Assembly: GCA_963281255.1 (NCBI GenBank)
Contig: OY725500.1
Coordinates: 2,108,001 to 2,172,000 of the forward strand
Length of the DNA stretch: 64,000 nt
Direction: 5' to 3'
Source: Aphrocallistes beatrix
Taxonomy: Eukaryota > Porifera > Hexactinellida > Sceptrulophora > Aphrocallistidae
Shown here: positions 23,147-35,815 of the stretch, piece by piece
Layout: each line of letters opens with the position of its first letter
How positions within the stretch are numbered: position 1 is the first letter of the stretch
Position numbers and translations under genes: made by a program
Notes under the pieces: model-generated
Told to the model about the DNA's origin: nothing
The model's input: only the letters and a program-made list of their open reading frames with translations
The model's database searches: none

Positions 23147-25065
23147 TCTCTCATTTCTAGATTTTGAGATACAGTGTCTCAAAGTCTGTTTTTTTAATTT
23201 TCCGCTAGCACATCTTAATGGTAGAAATTTAGGCACACATTGAATTGTTTAGGACATAGCAAGGAATCAAACGCTTCAAAATCGAATCATAGATAGTCTA
23301 CCATTTTGCTACTTCATAGGACCAGAAGAAAGTTAAAATGACAAATATTGTAAATTTTATCGGTGTCCGAAAAAAAAGGGCCAAAAAACGGCGAAAAATG
23401 TCTGTTTTTTTGGGAAATCAGGAATAAAATCACCGAGTTAGAAGATCTCAAAAAAATGGTGGTCCTATGTTCATCGCCTAATGATATGAAACAACTCTTG
23501 AAATTTTCAAACTTCTATCTCAAACCAAATTTGAGAAATAATTCTGTAAAGACGGTCAATTTTGAAATTTTAAAGTCCCGAGATATAGAGATTTTAACCC
23601 TACTTGGACTTGGGGTACAAAGTATAAATAGAAAAATCCCTCTTTCATTTTCACTTTCAATTCACTTTCAATTAACTTTCACTTTCACTTCAACATTCCA
23701 AGTCCAAGTAGGGTTAAGTTTAGGTGTTAAGAAGAATGTAAAATGAGTTATTAATAATGCACATAAGCATCCACAGACATTTATTCGCATCCATACTGCT
23801 TATTTAGGTATATTAAAGCCAAATATTTACCAAAAATAGCAAAAGTACCCTAAAAATCCACAAATTTCCATGAGGCCCCTAACTCCAAATATTTTGAGAT
23901 AATTGTAGATAATATTTCATATTCCTGGCACTGCGAAGTATAATATTTCAGTTTAGAATGAATAAAAAGCTTCCAAAAAGTATATTAGGAAGTTAGAGCG
24001 AAAGTCTACGACTTTTAGTTTCGAAGTTAGGTTTTTCGAAAAATGCTACGTCATAATATGACAAAAATCTAAAACTTAACATTCCATAGGGTGTAGTGCA
24101 ATTATTATCAAAGAATCATATATGTACACTCGTAAAAAGTATATTAGGAAGTGAGAACTAAGAATTTGGACTTGTATTTACAAAGATAGAGAGATATCTC
24201 TTTTTGGACCCTAAATGGGGGTTTTTGACCGAATCTGCGAGGTCCAAGGCCAGAACTTTCAAAATAATTATCAAAAGTTCTCCAATTTTTCTGTACATAT
24301 TATTAACGGCAATTGTATCCACTATTTAGCATGATAGCTAAATTTGGACACAAATTTAATGATTAGATTCGCCATTTTTTAATAGATTCAAAGTTCTCCA
24401 TAGAATTTGCATATCAATTAAATCAATGATAAGTCGAGAATTATTTATTTTTTGACAAAGGAATGTTCAACGAACCTATATATTTTCGCATATATCCTTT
24501 TATTTAAGGATATAATATATGATATATCGACAATAGTTTTTAAGATATGACATCAGCCTCTTTCGGGACCTTAGAGGGATATTATGGCCGAACTTTACCT
24601 ATAATATGCGATATCTCAAGAACAAATGGTCGGATCCGAACAAATTTTTTTTTAAACGATCAGATTTTTATTTCTGACCCAGTGATCGCTAAATATCTGA
24701 GATCAAACTTGCGATTTCCCGAGGATTATATAAATGAACTCCCTTATAGAGCTATTTTGTTTGGATTTTATTTGCCCATTCTTTTAAATCTTTGTGTTTT
24801 ATAATCTCCAAAGGTGCTAATACAATGTTAAGGTTCATATCATTAAAAAAATATCAAATAAGTTAAAAACTAATTGGTAATTGAGTTAAAATCCTCTAAT
24901 AAATTTTCAATTTTTATTAACGCTAAACTTTAGGGCGTTATTTCGCAAAAAATAAAAAAAAATGCCGTCCAAATAGTGCTATCAGATGGTATACCGATCA
25001 GTAATACAATGAAATTAGCAATAAAACATTTTGCAGTTTTTTTTTACGCCAGGCAAGATTTTCTC
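23147..25065 (-). mobile_element. Family A element lacking both termini
   Basis: It begins inside A (TCTCTCATTTCTAGATTTTG) and repeats the segment already present at about 20820-20895, so it is a separate copy from 20696-22954. It runs colinearly to ACGCCAGGCAAGATTTTCT at 25065, about 15 bases short of a normal end, where it is joined to a different A subtype. It carries the longest version of the recurring frame (23363-23746, plus strand), which is extended by the small C element inside it. Confidence 0.7.
23594..23717. mobile_element. Family C miniature element, TTAA-flanked (116 bp)
   Basis: It is inserted in A at GAGATT-TTAA. The inverted ends CCCTACTTGGACTTGG and CCAAGTCCAAGTAGGG are perfect. 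TTAA lies at 23594-23597 and 23714-23717. The middle is a CTTTCA/CTTTCAATT-rich tract. Too short to code. Confidence 0.85.
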
Positions 25066-25718
25066 CTAAAGCTCAGTCGTACTAAAAATCGGAAAGTTAT
25101 TCGTGGTTTTGCGGCGCATTCATCAATTATTTTCTAACTTATTTCAAATATATGAACCACAAAATGGTTTTGGCACCTTTAAAAATTATAAAAAAGATGA
25201 ATTTAGAAAAAGAGGCACTTAAAATCCAATCAAAAATAGCTTTATGAGGGACTTCATTTCTAAAATGCTCGGGAAATGGCCGTTGTGATATTAGCCATTG
25301 TGTATAGAAAAGAATTCTGAACAATTTTAAAAAAACTTTGTTCAGATCCGACCATTAGTTCGTAAGTTATAGTATATTGTAGCTAAAGTTCGGAGATCAA
25401 ACCTCTATATGGCCCCGAAAATGCTCGATGTCATTGCTTAAAAACTATTGAAGATATATAATCTAATATAATCTTAAATGAAAGGATATATATGATAATA
25501 TATAGGTTCCTCAAACATCTCTTTGTCAAAAAGTAAATATTTCTCGACTTATCATCGATTTTATTATAAAACAAATTCTATGGAGAACTTTGAATATATT
25601 AGAAAATGGCGAATCTTGTCATGAAATAAGTTCCCAAAAGTAGCTATTATACTCAAAAAAACAATGAAATGCCCATGGATGCTTTTATTTATCGTCAATA
25701 GCTCATTTTACATCGTTC

Positions 25719-26932
25719 TTAAGGTTGGCCTTTCCTATGGGCATTTTGTTTTTTATCTAAAATTTGCCAAGACCTTTTTATTCATTTTTAGATCCCTAAA
25801 GGGGTTCTTAACATTAATTTCGATTTTTAGAATTTCAATGCTAATATTTCACCAGTTAGAGCCACTTCTACCACCTGGTGTCGCCCAAAAAAGGACACAT
25901 TTTTGAAACGGAAAATCTCATATCCATAACTACTTTGAACGATGTTAGATCATCATTTAAATGCTAAATTCGTGCTCAGGACTAAATTTCCAGCAATTTG
26001 ATATATATATATTGGACATATTTGGAGAAATTCTTTGGCTGCGGGTTCCTAGCTACGGCCAGGAATGTGAAAAAATTCCTGGCCGTTGATATGCACGGAC
26101 ATCCAAAAACTTCTCCAAATATGGTCAATATATATATATCAAATTGCAGGAAATTTGGTGCTGAGCACGAATTTAGTATTAAAATGATGATCTGACATGG
26201 TTGAAAGAAGTTATTGATCTCGGATTCCTGCGGACACTATCGAATGTGGTCGTTTTTGGGTGGCCAGTCAGCAATGACCCGTTTTCCCACTTTTGATGGA
26301 GAAAATTTTGATATACCATATTTTGAAGTTAGGTACTGCTATATGTTGTCGAATAAGGATATTTGCATGTTATTTAATATTCCAAAGCAGTTAATACTAA
26401 TGGCAATTGAGGTACATATATAAATATTTTCTAAATCTATTTTCTGAGACTTTTTTTTAAGCAATTATAAAGTTGATAACTTTTTGTAAATTCAACCTAG
26501 GGGCGAAAACTCAACGGTTTCTGATAGATCTCGAAGAGTAGAACATAATGAATAGACAGAATTTTGATATTAGGAATAAAAAGAGAATTATGAAAAAAAT
26601 AGTTGAAAAATTACTAAAAATAAACTTCCTGGGGTGTTTTGATGTGAATTTTTAACAATATTCAAAATTTCAAAAATCTGTCTGTTCATTAGTTAGATCA
26701 TCGATTTATGAATGAATTTGAAAAGTTTCTAAAAGATTGTGAGCATATTGTGTTCGATTTTTTTTTTATAAAATGACCAAATTTTATTGATTTTATTTTT
26801 TTATCTTTTGCATTATTTCAATTATTAATGCAGTTTTGCAGATATCTCTTAGATTCAAATCTGCACTGAAAAAATTAAATGAATCGGTTGAAAATGTCAA
26901 AAGTTAGCAATTATAGGAAAGGCCAACCTTAA
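25719..26932 (+). mobile_element. Family B element, complete (1.21 kb), nested in A
   Basis: It is bounded by TTAA at 25719-25722 and 26929-26932, with ends GGTTGGCCTTTCCTAT and ATAGGAAAGGCCAACC. Inside is a hairpin region (26030-26130: CTACGGCCAGGAATG and CATTCCTGGCCGTTG-like arms) shared by all B copies. No transposase frame is seen. Confidence 0.9.
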
Positions 26933-26968
26933 CATTAAAACATCAAATCCCTATACTATCTCGGGACT

Positions 26969-27093
26969 TTAACCCGAGCACGTCCAGGAATGTTGAATTG
27001 AAAGTGAAAGTTAATTGAAAGTAAACTGAAAATGAAAGTGAAAGCTGGGTCATTTCTATTTATACCTTTGACCCCAAGTAATCCTCGGGTTAA
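26969..27093. mobile_element. Family C miniature element, second copy (117 bp)
   Basis: It lies between TTAA at 26969-26972 and 27090-27093. The ends are CCCGAG and CTCGGG, followed by ATGTTGAATTGAAAGTGAAAG, the reverse of the C tract at 23640-23700. Termini and flanks have diverged from the first copy, but length and core match. Confidence 0.8.
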
Positions 27094-27649
27094 AATTCCA
27101 TAATTGACCGTTTTTCAAAAATTTTAACTCAAAATTGCATTGAGATAGAGGTTTGAAAATTTCAGGAGTTGTTCCATATCATTAGGCGATGAGCGTAGGA
27201 CCACTCGATTTTCGATATCTTATAAATTTGTGATTTTATTGCTGATTTCGAAAGAATATCGGGCTTTTTTCGCCTTTTTTTGGCAATTTTTTTCAAACCC
27301 CTATAAAACTAACAATTTTGGTTATTTTAACTTTCTTTTGGTCCTATGCGATAGCGATTTTGATAGACTATATATGAATAAATCTTCGAAGCATTTGATC
27401 CAAACATGTGTTTCAAAAAAATCACAGAGTGGAGGAGGGCTTATCATTAAGATGTGCTAGGGAAAAACGAAAAAAAAACGACTTTGATACGCTGTAACTC
27501 AAAAACTAGAAATCCGAACCAAATACTGTTTTGCATGTCTCAATATATTTTAATTGCACTACCTGCCCACGCTTAACATCTTATATATCTCTATTCTTGA
27601 TATATGCTGTAAGCCAAACCTATGGATTTTTCACGGGCGGTATCCTTAA

Positions 27650-28157
27650 TGACAATTGTATTCATTATTTAGCGTAATAGCCACATTTGGATACATATTT
27701 AATGATTAGATTCGCCATTTTCTAAAGTTCTCCATAGAATTTGTATTACATTCAAATCAATGATAAGTCGAGAAATATTTATTTTTCACAAAGGAATGTT
27801 TGAGGAACCTATATATTCTCCCATATATCCTTTCATCCTAGAGTATAATAAATTATATATCTTCAATAGTTTTCAATATATGACATCGGCCTCTTTCGGG
27901 ACCATTAAGAGATTTAAGCCCGAACTTTACCTATAGTAAGCGATATATCACGAACAAATGGTCGGATCAGAACAATTTTTTTGTAACGATCAGAGTTTCA
28001 TTTCTGATCCAGTGATCGCTAAATATCTGATATCAAACAGGTGATTTCCTGAGCATTATATAAATGAACTCCCTTATAGAGCTATTTTGTTTTTATTTTA
28101 TTTTGCCATTCTTCTAAATCTTTGTGTTATATAATCTCCAAAGGTGCCAAAACAATG
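27650..28157 (-). repeat. Family A remnant to the right of the A/TTAA junction
   Basis: From GACAATTGTATTCATTATTTAGC the sequence is internal A, colinear with 24309-24820. The A element ending at 27649 therefore landed at an internal TTAA of an older A copy whose other half is not present here. It stops at GGTGCCAAAACAATG. Confidence 0.7.
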
Positions 28158-28337
28158 AAAGGCTGGCAGGACCCACTAAATGAGCTTTTTTTCATTTTTT
28201 TTGAAATTTTTAATTTGATTTTTTTATAGTGATTTAGTATTAATATTCATCCAAGTATATATGAGGATTAAAATTTTTCGAATTTTCAACCCCGAACTCC
28301 TTCAAAAGTACATTATGACTAGGAAATAATTAATGAA
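28158..28337. other. Unassigned AT-rich spacer
   Basis: T-rich tracts and no gene. Confidence 0.4.
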
Positions 28338-28339
28338 TA

Positions 28340-28794
28340 CAGTACACCCTCGGTTATCCGAACACCTCCGTTTGTTAGCTCAAAGATTGGTGTTCGGATA
28401 AGTGAAATCGTTCGGATAAGCGAAATACGTATTTTACGCTCTTAAATGCACATGTACCAACTTAGATGTTATTAAAGAACGTACGTATTATGATTTAAAT
28501 ACTACTTACACGTATGTATAGCCAAACAAATTGACAATGCTACGCACATCATTTCAGTTATCCGAACACATATTTCAGTTATCCGAACACATTATTTCAG
28601 TTATCCGAACACATTATTTCAGTTATCCGAACACATATTTCAGTTATCCGAACACATTATTTCAGTTATCCGAACACATTATTTCAGTTATCTGGACACA
28701 TTATTTTCACAAATTCGATTGAAAAAGTATTTGATAAAATGAGTGGTACTCGAACTTCGGATAATCGAGGTGTCGGATAATCGAGGGTCTATTG
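28340..28794. mobile_element. TA-flanked pogo/Tigger-like element with internal array (455 bp)
   Basis: The left end CAGTACACCCTCGGTTATCC and the right end GGATAATCGAGGGTCTATTG are inverted copies with a few changes, flanked by TA (28338-28339 and 28795-28796). At 28551-28700 a 19-21 base unit TTTCAGTTATCCGAACACAT is repeated about seven times; it contains the terminal TTATCCGAACAC motif. The open frame at 28531-28722 is a product of that array and not a gene. Confidence 0.85.
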
Positions 28795-28796
28795 TA

Positions 28797-29078
28797 ATAG
28801 TATACTTTATTTTTTCAATTTATCAACATTTCAATATTGGTCAAACAGAGGAGTTTAAAAAAATTATAGGCCAAAGATAAGGTTAAAAGGATTGATTTGT
28901 TTTATTTACAAAATACCAAATGCAGTATTTGAATATTTCTCGAAGTATTTTCTACCACTTAGAATCGAGCTTGACAGCAACTTCTTCACTTCTACATTTT
29001 ATCGAATCACTCGTGTGATTATATTAACTCAAATTTTTCCTCTATCTGAAATATTAATTTTCATGGTGGTAGATGGAG
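28797..29078. other. Unassigned stretch before a B element
   Basis: The open frame 28892-29179 runs into the B repeat and has no recognisable domain. No gene is called. Confidence 0.4.
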
Positions 29079-32000
29079 TTAAGGTTGGTGTTTCCCATGC
29101 GAAACTTGTTTTTTATTATGAATGTGCCCAAATTGCTTTTTTATCATTTTTAGATCCTTATAGGGGTTCTAAAAAATAATCCCGATTTTTATAACTCCAG
29201 CCCCAATATTTCGCCACTTTGAGCCACTTGTATCACCTGGTGTCGCTCTAAAAACGACACATTTCAAATGCGAAATGTCCCACAGCTATAACCTCTTTCA
29301 ACAGTGTCAGATCATCTTTTTAATGCTGAATTCATGCTCAGAACTAGATTTCCAGCAATTTGATATATATATTGGCCATATTTGGAAACATTTTTGTTTG
29401 ACCGTGCCTAGCAACGGCCAGAAATTTTTTAACATTCCTGACCGTTGCTAGGAAAAGGCAACCAAAAATATTTCCAAATATGGTCAATATATATACCAAA
29501 TTGCTGGAAATTTAGTGCTGAGTACGAATTCAGTATTCAAATAACGACCTGGCATAGTCAAATAAAGTTATAGGTATGGGATTTCGGCGGAAACTGTCGG
29601 ACATGGTCATTTTTGGGCCTCCAGTGATAACTGTCAACTTTTTCACACTTTTGAAGGTGACATGATGTTAAAATATTTGATATGTCATATTTTGAAGTTA
29701 AGGATACCGCCCTCGAAAAATCTTACCTGGCGTAAAAAAAAACTGCAAAATGTTTTATTGCTAATTTCATTGTATTACTGATCGGTCTACCATCTGATAG
29801 CACTATTTGGACGGCATTTTTTTATATTTTTTGCGAAATAACCCCCTAAAGTTTAGCGTTAATAAAAATTGAAAAATTATTAGAGGATTTTAACTCATTT
29901 ACCAATTAGTTTTTAACTTATTTGATATTTTTTTAATGATATGAACCTTAACATTGTATTAGCACCTTTGGAGATTATAAAACACTAAGATTTAAAAGAA
30001 TGGGCAAATAAAATCCAAACAAAATAGCTCTATAAGGGAGTTCATTTATATAATCCTCGGGAAATCGCAAGTTTGATCTCAGATATTTTGCGATCACTGG
30101 GTCAGAAATAAAATTCTGATCGTTTCAAAAAAAAATTTGTTCGGATCCGACCATTTGTTCTTGAGATATCGCATATTATAGGTAAAGTTCGGCCATAATA
30201 TCCCTCTAAGGTCCCGAAAGAGGCTGATGTTATATCTTAAAAACTATTGTAGATATATAATATATTATATCCTTAAATAAAAGGATATATGCGAAAATAT
30301 ATAGGTTCCTCGAGCATTCCTTTGTCAAAAAATAAATAATTCTCGACTTATCATTGATTTAATTGTAATACAAATTCTATGGAGAACTTTGAATCTATTA
30401 GAAAATGGCGAATTTAATCATTAAATATGTGTCCAAATTTAGCTATTATGCTAAATAGTGAATACAATTGCCGTTAATAATATGTACAGAAAAATTGGAG
30501 AACTTTTGATAATTATTTTGAAAGTTCTGGCCTTGGACCTTGCAGATTCGATCCAAAACCCCCATTTAGGGTCCAAAAAGAGATATCTCTCTATCTTTGT
30601 AAATACAAGTCCAAATTCTTAGTTCTCACTTCCTAATATACTTTTTACGAGTGTACATATATAATTCTTTGATAATAATTGCACTACACCCTATGGAATG
30701 TTATGTTTTAGATTTTTGTCATATGATGACGTAGCATTTTTCGAAAATCCTAACTTCGAAACTGAAAGTCGTAGACTTTCGCTCTAACTTCCTAATATAC
30801 TTTTTGGAAGCTTTTTATTCATTCTAAACTGATAGGTTATACTTCGCAGTGCCAGGAATATGAAATATTATCTACAATTATCTCAAAATATTCGGAGTTA
30901 GGGGCCTCAAGGAAATTTGTGGATTTTCAGGGTACTTTTGCTATTTTTGGTGAATATTTGGCTTTCATATACCTAAATCAGCAGTATGGATGCGAATAAA
31001 TGTCTGTGGATGCTTATGTGCATTATTAATAACTCATTTTACATTCTTCTTGACACCTAAACTTAAAATCCCTATATCTCGGGACTATAAAATTTCAAAA
31101 TTGACCGTCTTTACAGAATTATTTCTCAAATTTGGTTTGAGATAGATGTTTGAAAATTTCAAGAGTTGTTTCATATCATTAGGCGATGAACGTAGGACCA
31201 CCATTTTTTGGATATATTCTAACTCGGTGATTTTATTCATGATTTCTCCAAAAAAACAGACATTTTTCGCCGTTTTTTGGCCCTTTTTTTTGACACCGAT
31301 AAAATTTACAATATTTGTCATTTTAACTTTCTTCTGGTCCTATGAAGTTTCAAATATGGTAGACTATCTATGATTCGATTTTGGAAGCGTTTGATTCCTT
31401 GGTATGTCCTAAACAATTCATTGAGTGCCTAAATTTCTACCATTAAGATGTGCTAGCGGAAAATTAAAAAAACAGACTTTGAGACACTGTATCTCAAAAT
31501 CTAGAAATGAGAATGAAAAACGGTTTGGAATGTGCCAGTATTTCTTGATGGAGATACCTCCCCACGCTTAACATCTCTTATAGCTCTACTTCCATCGTAT
31601 GCTGTAATGCAAATCATATGTTTTTTCGAGGGCGGTATCCTTAAGTATTACTATAAGTTGTTGATTTAGGATGTTTTGATGTTATTTATTATCAGAATAC
31701 AGTAAAAACAAATGGAAATCAAGCCTTTCCGAAAAAAATTGCTTTGTAGCCAGTATTTAGCACCTAGAAAAATCAATTTACAAAGGAGGAATCTCTAGTT
31801 ACAAAGGTCGTAGAGTTAAAAACTCGACGGTTTTAGAAAGATCTCGTCACGTAGAACAAAATGATAGAGACAGATTTTTGATATTCTACTTTAGAAAAAA
31901 GTTAAAATATTTTTCCTTACGAAAATCTGCCTCTAAATTTTTATAAACGAAATTTGAAAGAAAAAATTATTTGGGTTAAAATTGAAAATTCTATTCCTAT

Positions 32001-32246
32001 TATTTTCTTTATTCAACCATTTTGTGCAAGAATAATTGAGTAAAAGAGGCATAAGGCATTAAAGTTTCCTTGAATGTCCTCTATAAATTAGGTCATTTGG
32101 GAAAAAAAAAATTTTTCTCTTACTTCTTGGGCTCCCGAAAAGTGTATTTTTGCAGATAACTCATCGAGAATAGTTTCCACAAAAAATTTCAGGAGAAAAT
32201 AATGAAAACTTTCAAAGTTAGTTCTGGAAGGAAACACCAACCTTAA
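29079..32246 (+). mobile_element. Family B element split by an A element
   Basis: The ends TTAA-GGTTGGTGTTTCCC (29079) and GGAAACACCAACC-TTAA (32243-32246) are inverted repeats. At GAAG-TTAA (29698) an A element is inserted, and B resumes at 31645 with GTATTACTATAAGTTG. Without the insert it is about 1.22 kb, the usual B length. The GGTTGGTG end defines a subtype also seen at 47399. Confidence 0.9.
29698..31644 (+). mobile_element. Family A element (subtype I), complete, nested in B
   Basis: TTAA at 29698-29701 and 31641-31644 bound it; the ends are GGATACCGCCCTCG and the inverse. It is nearly identical in order and sequence to 20895-22842 and 42411-44348. It carries the recurring minus-strand frame at 31085-31321. 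Confidence 0.9.
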
Positions 32247-34043
32247 AATCGCCGGCCACTATCCTAGCATATACGGTACTTATAAACTTCTATTACTATG
32301 CAAACTTTATTTATTTTTTATTTTCTAGCTTGAGATCTAACTACCTAAGAAGAGGGCTGATTGAACCAATGTATGTACCTACGATATATGTCCGTGCATT
32401 TTATGTTTATTGAAATCCGTGTTTAATTGTGTATATTTTTGTTTTATCTAGTTTTCCAACTCCGAAAATATACAACCAGTTGAGTTTATTTACCCTCTAA
32501 ATAAAGAGTAAATGTCAGGCAATAGACCGATAATGCAGTTCTACTGTGATCGACCGAGATAAGATTTTCTGCCGGGACGGGATCTATCCAGGATTGTAGA
32601 ATTTTTGCTGGGATTTTAGCAGACACAATGATGAGTTAGCATTTTTCGATTATAGTTGAATCATATCTGAGCTATATTAATTTACACATTCTATTATAAT
32701 TTCAGAGTTTGGCTAAAATCGATTTAGTAGCTTCATCAAAGACGTCTGAACAGACGGATGTCGTACACCGTCTACCGATAGAACAGCTCCTATAACTAGA
32801 CCTTTTTTGAAATAATAGATAAACTGAGTGTCAGTTGATGCAAATTTCTTTTGCTAATGCGTATTTCATCTTTTTTTATCTAGCGATATACTAAGATCTG
32901 TCAGACAGGGCGGATACGGCCCGGTCGCCGTGGAGCAATACCCGGTCGCCGTGGAGCGAGAAGCCCCGGGGCCATGCACATTATGAACTTTTAAACTTCT
33001 AAATTAAGAATACTAATCCACAATATCTCCTAGTTATTTCGAACAAGCTGTCATTAATACTTTAAGAGAGATTTTTATCTGTTCGGACGGGATATCTGGG
33101 TAAATCAACCAAAATGGCCGGAAATCGAGTATATAAACCTGAATCTGGTGCCTCAATACAACGTACTAAAAATAATTCGGACTACACTTACGTATAGTCC
33201 ATCTAATACTTGTTGCATTGATATATCTATTATAGCATGTTAGTCAATTCACTTGATTATTGATGTGTCTTGGTAACGGTAATAAATTAATTACTAGTGG
33301 TTTATTTGATAACTTCATTAAAAAGCATTATTTTGAATTTTTTATTCAAATTTCGACCCTCTATCTTTTATAATGGCAGAGTTATGCTCAAAAAGCAGAA
33401 ATTTCTAAATATTAAACGATCAAAATTTGGTGGTGACTATCTTAACCACTATTTACTTTTTCTGTTGACTTAATTAAACACCAGCTCCGGAATTTGGTGG
33501 CTTATCGCTATATCCTGGTTGCTATCGCCAACAAACGTCCAGATTTGTCGAGCACTGATACCTACCTAAAAGTACCTACAGTTAAGAAAGTGGTAATATG
33601 ATTTAATTCGTGTATAATAGGTTTGAAACATACAATCTATCGAGCCGGATTTTTTATTTATTGCATAGAATTAAAATAGGAGACAGGTTTGGTGCAAAAA
33701 TATTGAAAAAAACGCTAAAATCAGAGATCAGCAACAATATTCCAGTCTATTTTCTAATATAGCAACTCTATGTGAAAATTCACTCGATAGCAAGTTGCTA
33801 AATATCACTAAGAACCAGAGTTAAAAGTTAGATCATTAAAATCTAGGCATGTGTTCCTGACAAAAATTGTATGCGTTGTATTACGGATGATGGAAAATTA
33901 GAAAACCAAAAAATTCCAAGTCAATTTTCAATATGCACAAGATTTAAAGCATTCAGAATTACAGTCATTCTTAGTCCATGTAACTACTATAGTAAGGATT
34001 CATGTATACTGTACTAGTATAGAGTTACCTATACAGCCTAAAG
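32247..34043. other. Unassigned AT-rich DNA with a short GC-rich direct repeat
   Basis: No gene is recognised. A 17-base unit CCCGGTCGCCGTGGAGC occurs at 32920-32936 and again at 32941-32957 in a small GC-rich patch. Sequence near 33340-33420 (TTTCGACCCTCTATC, GGCAGAGTTATGCTC) resembles the J body. Confidence 0.45.
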
Positions 34044-34641
34044 CACCATACACGATGCAACTTTGTTGCATGCAAATGTTGCACGCAACAAATTTGCATG
34101 CAACAATTTTTCGAGGAGCATTGTTGCATGCAACATTTTAACTCACACGATGCAACAAGTTGCTTGCAACAATTTTTCGTGGAGCATAGTTGCCTGATTT
34201 TGTGCTTATTTAATAATTTTGATTCTATATACCTATTTGTGGAATCTTTTGTTTAAATTGAACTAATTATATCAAATTTATTCTGCATTTTTAAATTATG
34301 GTAAAAAAACTTATCGTCGTACCTGTCATTGCCCTCGCCCTTTTGAGAAAGCAATCAAGAAAAGCAAAAAGACTTTCTATATTCTATTTCAATGGCTTGA
34401 TCGTATTTTTGATAATGCTTATCGTTATCGTTATCTTAATAATTAATATAATTTTGATACAGAATGTTGCATGAAAATAGAACATGTTCTATTTCCATGC
34501 AACAGGTTGCATACAACATTGTTGCATGCAATACTCGACATACACGATGCAACTTTGTTTCATGCAACATTTGTTGAAGCAAATTACTACCATACACGAT
34601 GCAACATTGTTGCATGCAACAAAGTTGCATCGTGTATGGTG
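34044..34641. mobile_element. Fold-back element rich in TTGCATGCAA (598 bp)
   Basis: The left end CACCATACACGATGCAACTT and the right end AAGTTGCATCGTGTATGGTG are perfect inverted repeats. Inside, TTGCATGCAAC palindromes and TACACGATGCAAC recur (near 34115, 34150, 34510, 34545 and 34595). The target duplication is not clear. A degenerate relative lies at 40355-40440. Short open frames on both strands at 34436-34656 are palindrome artefacts. Confidence 0.75.
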
Positions 34642-34671
34642 GGCTTAATACAATAGTGAGCTACTGTAGCC

Positions 34672-34914
34672 TTAAGGTCCATATCATTAAAAAATTATCA
34701 AGTGAGTTAAAAACTAATTAGTGAATGCGTCAAAAACCTCAATAATTTTTCAATTTTTAGTACCGCTAATCTTTAGGGGGTTAACTCATAAAAATCAAAA
34801 TATATACCGTCCAACTAGTACTATCAAATGGTAGACCGCTCAGTACTACAATGAAATTAACAATAAAAATATTTTTTTACGCCAGGCATAGTTTTTCGAG
34901 GGCGGTATTCTTAA
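34672..34914 (-). repeat. Family A end fragment
   Basis: About 240 bases of A end in ACGCCAGGCATAG, TTTTTCGAGGGCGGTATTC and TTAA (34911-34914). It starts at internal A sequence (AAGGTCCATATCATT). Truncated, no partner end. Confidence 0.7.
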
Positions 34915-34959
34915 ATTTTGTGTAAAATTATATATTTACAAGTTTCTAACAACATTTCT

Positions 34960-35165
34960 GCCTGATGATTCAACATCAACACTAATGATGAGTCACTTCC
35001 AAATTATTACGTTATTATTAATCATCAATGACCAATTGAATTAGTAGTGAATAAGGAAAAATCTACCGTTTCTTTGATATCCCTAGGCGCCACATAATAA
35101 CCCTGCGGACACGCAGTGTCCGCAAGCTTTGCAGAGCAAGCGAGCCAAGCGCGCTTGTATGTATT
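34960..35165. repeat. Family J end fragment
   Basis: GATGAGTCAC and ATTACGTTATTATTA are J-like, then GCGGACACGCAGTGTCCGC (hairpin at 35107-35121) and AAGCGCGCTTGTAT close it. The hairpin stem is kept although the loop is GCA rather than AAA. Confidence 0.65.
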
Positions 35166-35267
35166 AGTGTTTCAAAAAAATCTAATTTTGAATCTTTCGA
35201 TGTACACCCTTCAAATACTTCCAAATGTTCAGTATATGAAATTTAACCAATTTTGATTGAATTGCAT

Positions 35268-35347
35268 TGTTTGATACCCTTTAAATAAAAGATCTCAAGA
35301 AATGGTATCACTAAGGTGTCGTCCTGAAAGTTCAGATAATCTATAAA
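35268..35347 (+). pseudogene. Fragment of the Ste24-type protease gene
   Basis: About 80 bases match 38007-38090 of the protease gene downstream, starting ATTGTTTGATACCCTTTAAA, through GGATCTCAAGAG-like and TAAGGTGTCGTC, to AGTTCAGATAATCTA. One base of a T run is missing and there are about six substitutions, mostly transitions. The frame is therefore shifted and it is not coding. No similarity to the gene was noticed beyond these limits. It lies about 2.7 kb upstream of its source in the same orientation. Confidence 0.8.
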
Positions 35348-35815
35348 CATTAGAAATTCTGAGATGATTTAGTGGTCGCGGATGTTAGGTTTCCCTAAGT
35401 GCAGATTTAAAATAGGATTTGACCGTTTTGAGGCTTAAAATTGCAAAAGGCATACTTCTTGTATGCAAATATACTAGCAACCTTATATGTAATATATTTG
35501 GGGGCGGTTTTATATCAAATAATAATGCGTTTCACCCTAGATTACCGAAAAGTCGTAATATAGAGGATGTCTCCAGCCATTTTCAATGGGAAAGGAGCCA
35601 TAAAGTTGTACCACTGTTCTACATTTCGGTAGTCTTAGGTTAAATGACCTGAAATCTGCATTTGGACCTGTCTTCGTACCTGTAATTATAATGATCCCAA
35701 CTGTTTTCATTAATAACTCCAAAACGGTAGATGTCCAAAGTAAGCTATTTGAACGGTGTGCATTTAAAAATTCACACTTTTGAATATTTTAAGACACTCT
35801 AACATACATGATTCA
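35348..35815. other. Unassigned spacer
   Basis: The plus frame 35419-35643 and the minus frame 35537-35722 overlap and have no known domain. No gene is called. Confidence 0.4.

Larger units (their letters stand above)
25066..27649 (+). mobile_element. Family A element (subtype II-like), left end lost, with B and C insertions
   Basis: It begins abruptly at CCTAAAGCTCAGTCGTACT and runs to CACGGGCGGTATCC-TTAA (27646-27649). It is interrupted by the B element 25719-26932 at CGTTC-TTAA-CATTAAAAC and by the C element 26969-27093 at GGGAC-TTTAA. Between and around the inserts the A sequence is colinear with 55490-55600 and others, read in the opposite sense. Confidence 0.8.

Noticed and set aside
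28531..28722. 63-codon frame with repeated QLSEHI
   Set aside because: It is the translation of the tandem array in the TA-flanked element.
34436..34656. Overlapping small Cys-rich-looking frames
   Set aside because: They arise from TTGCATGCAAC palindromes read on both strands.
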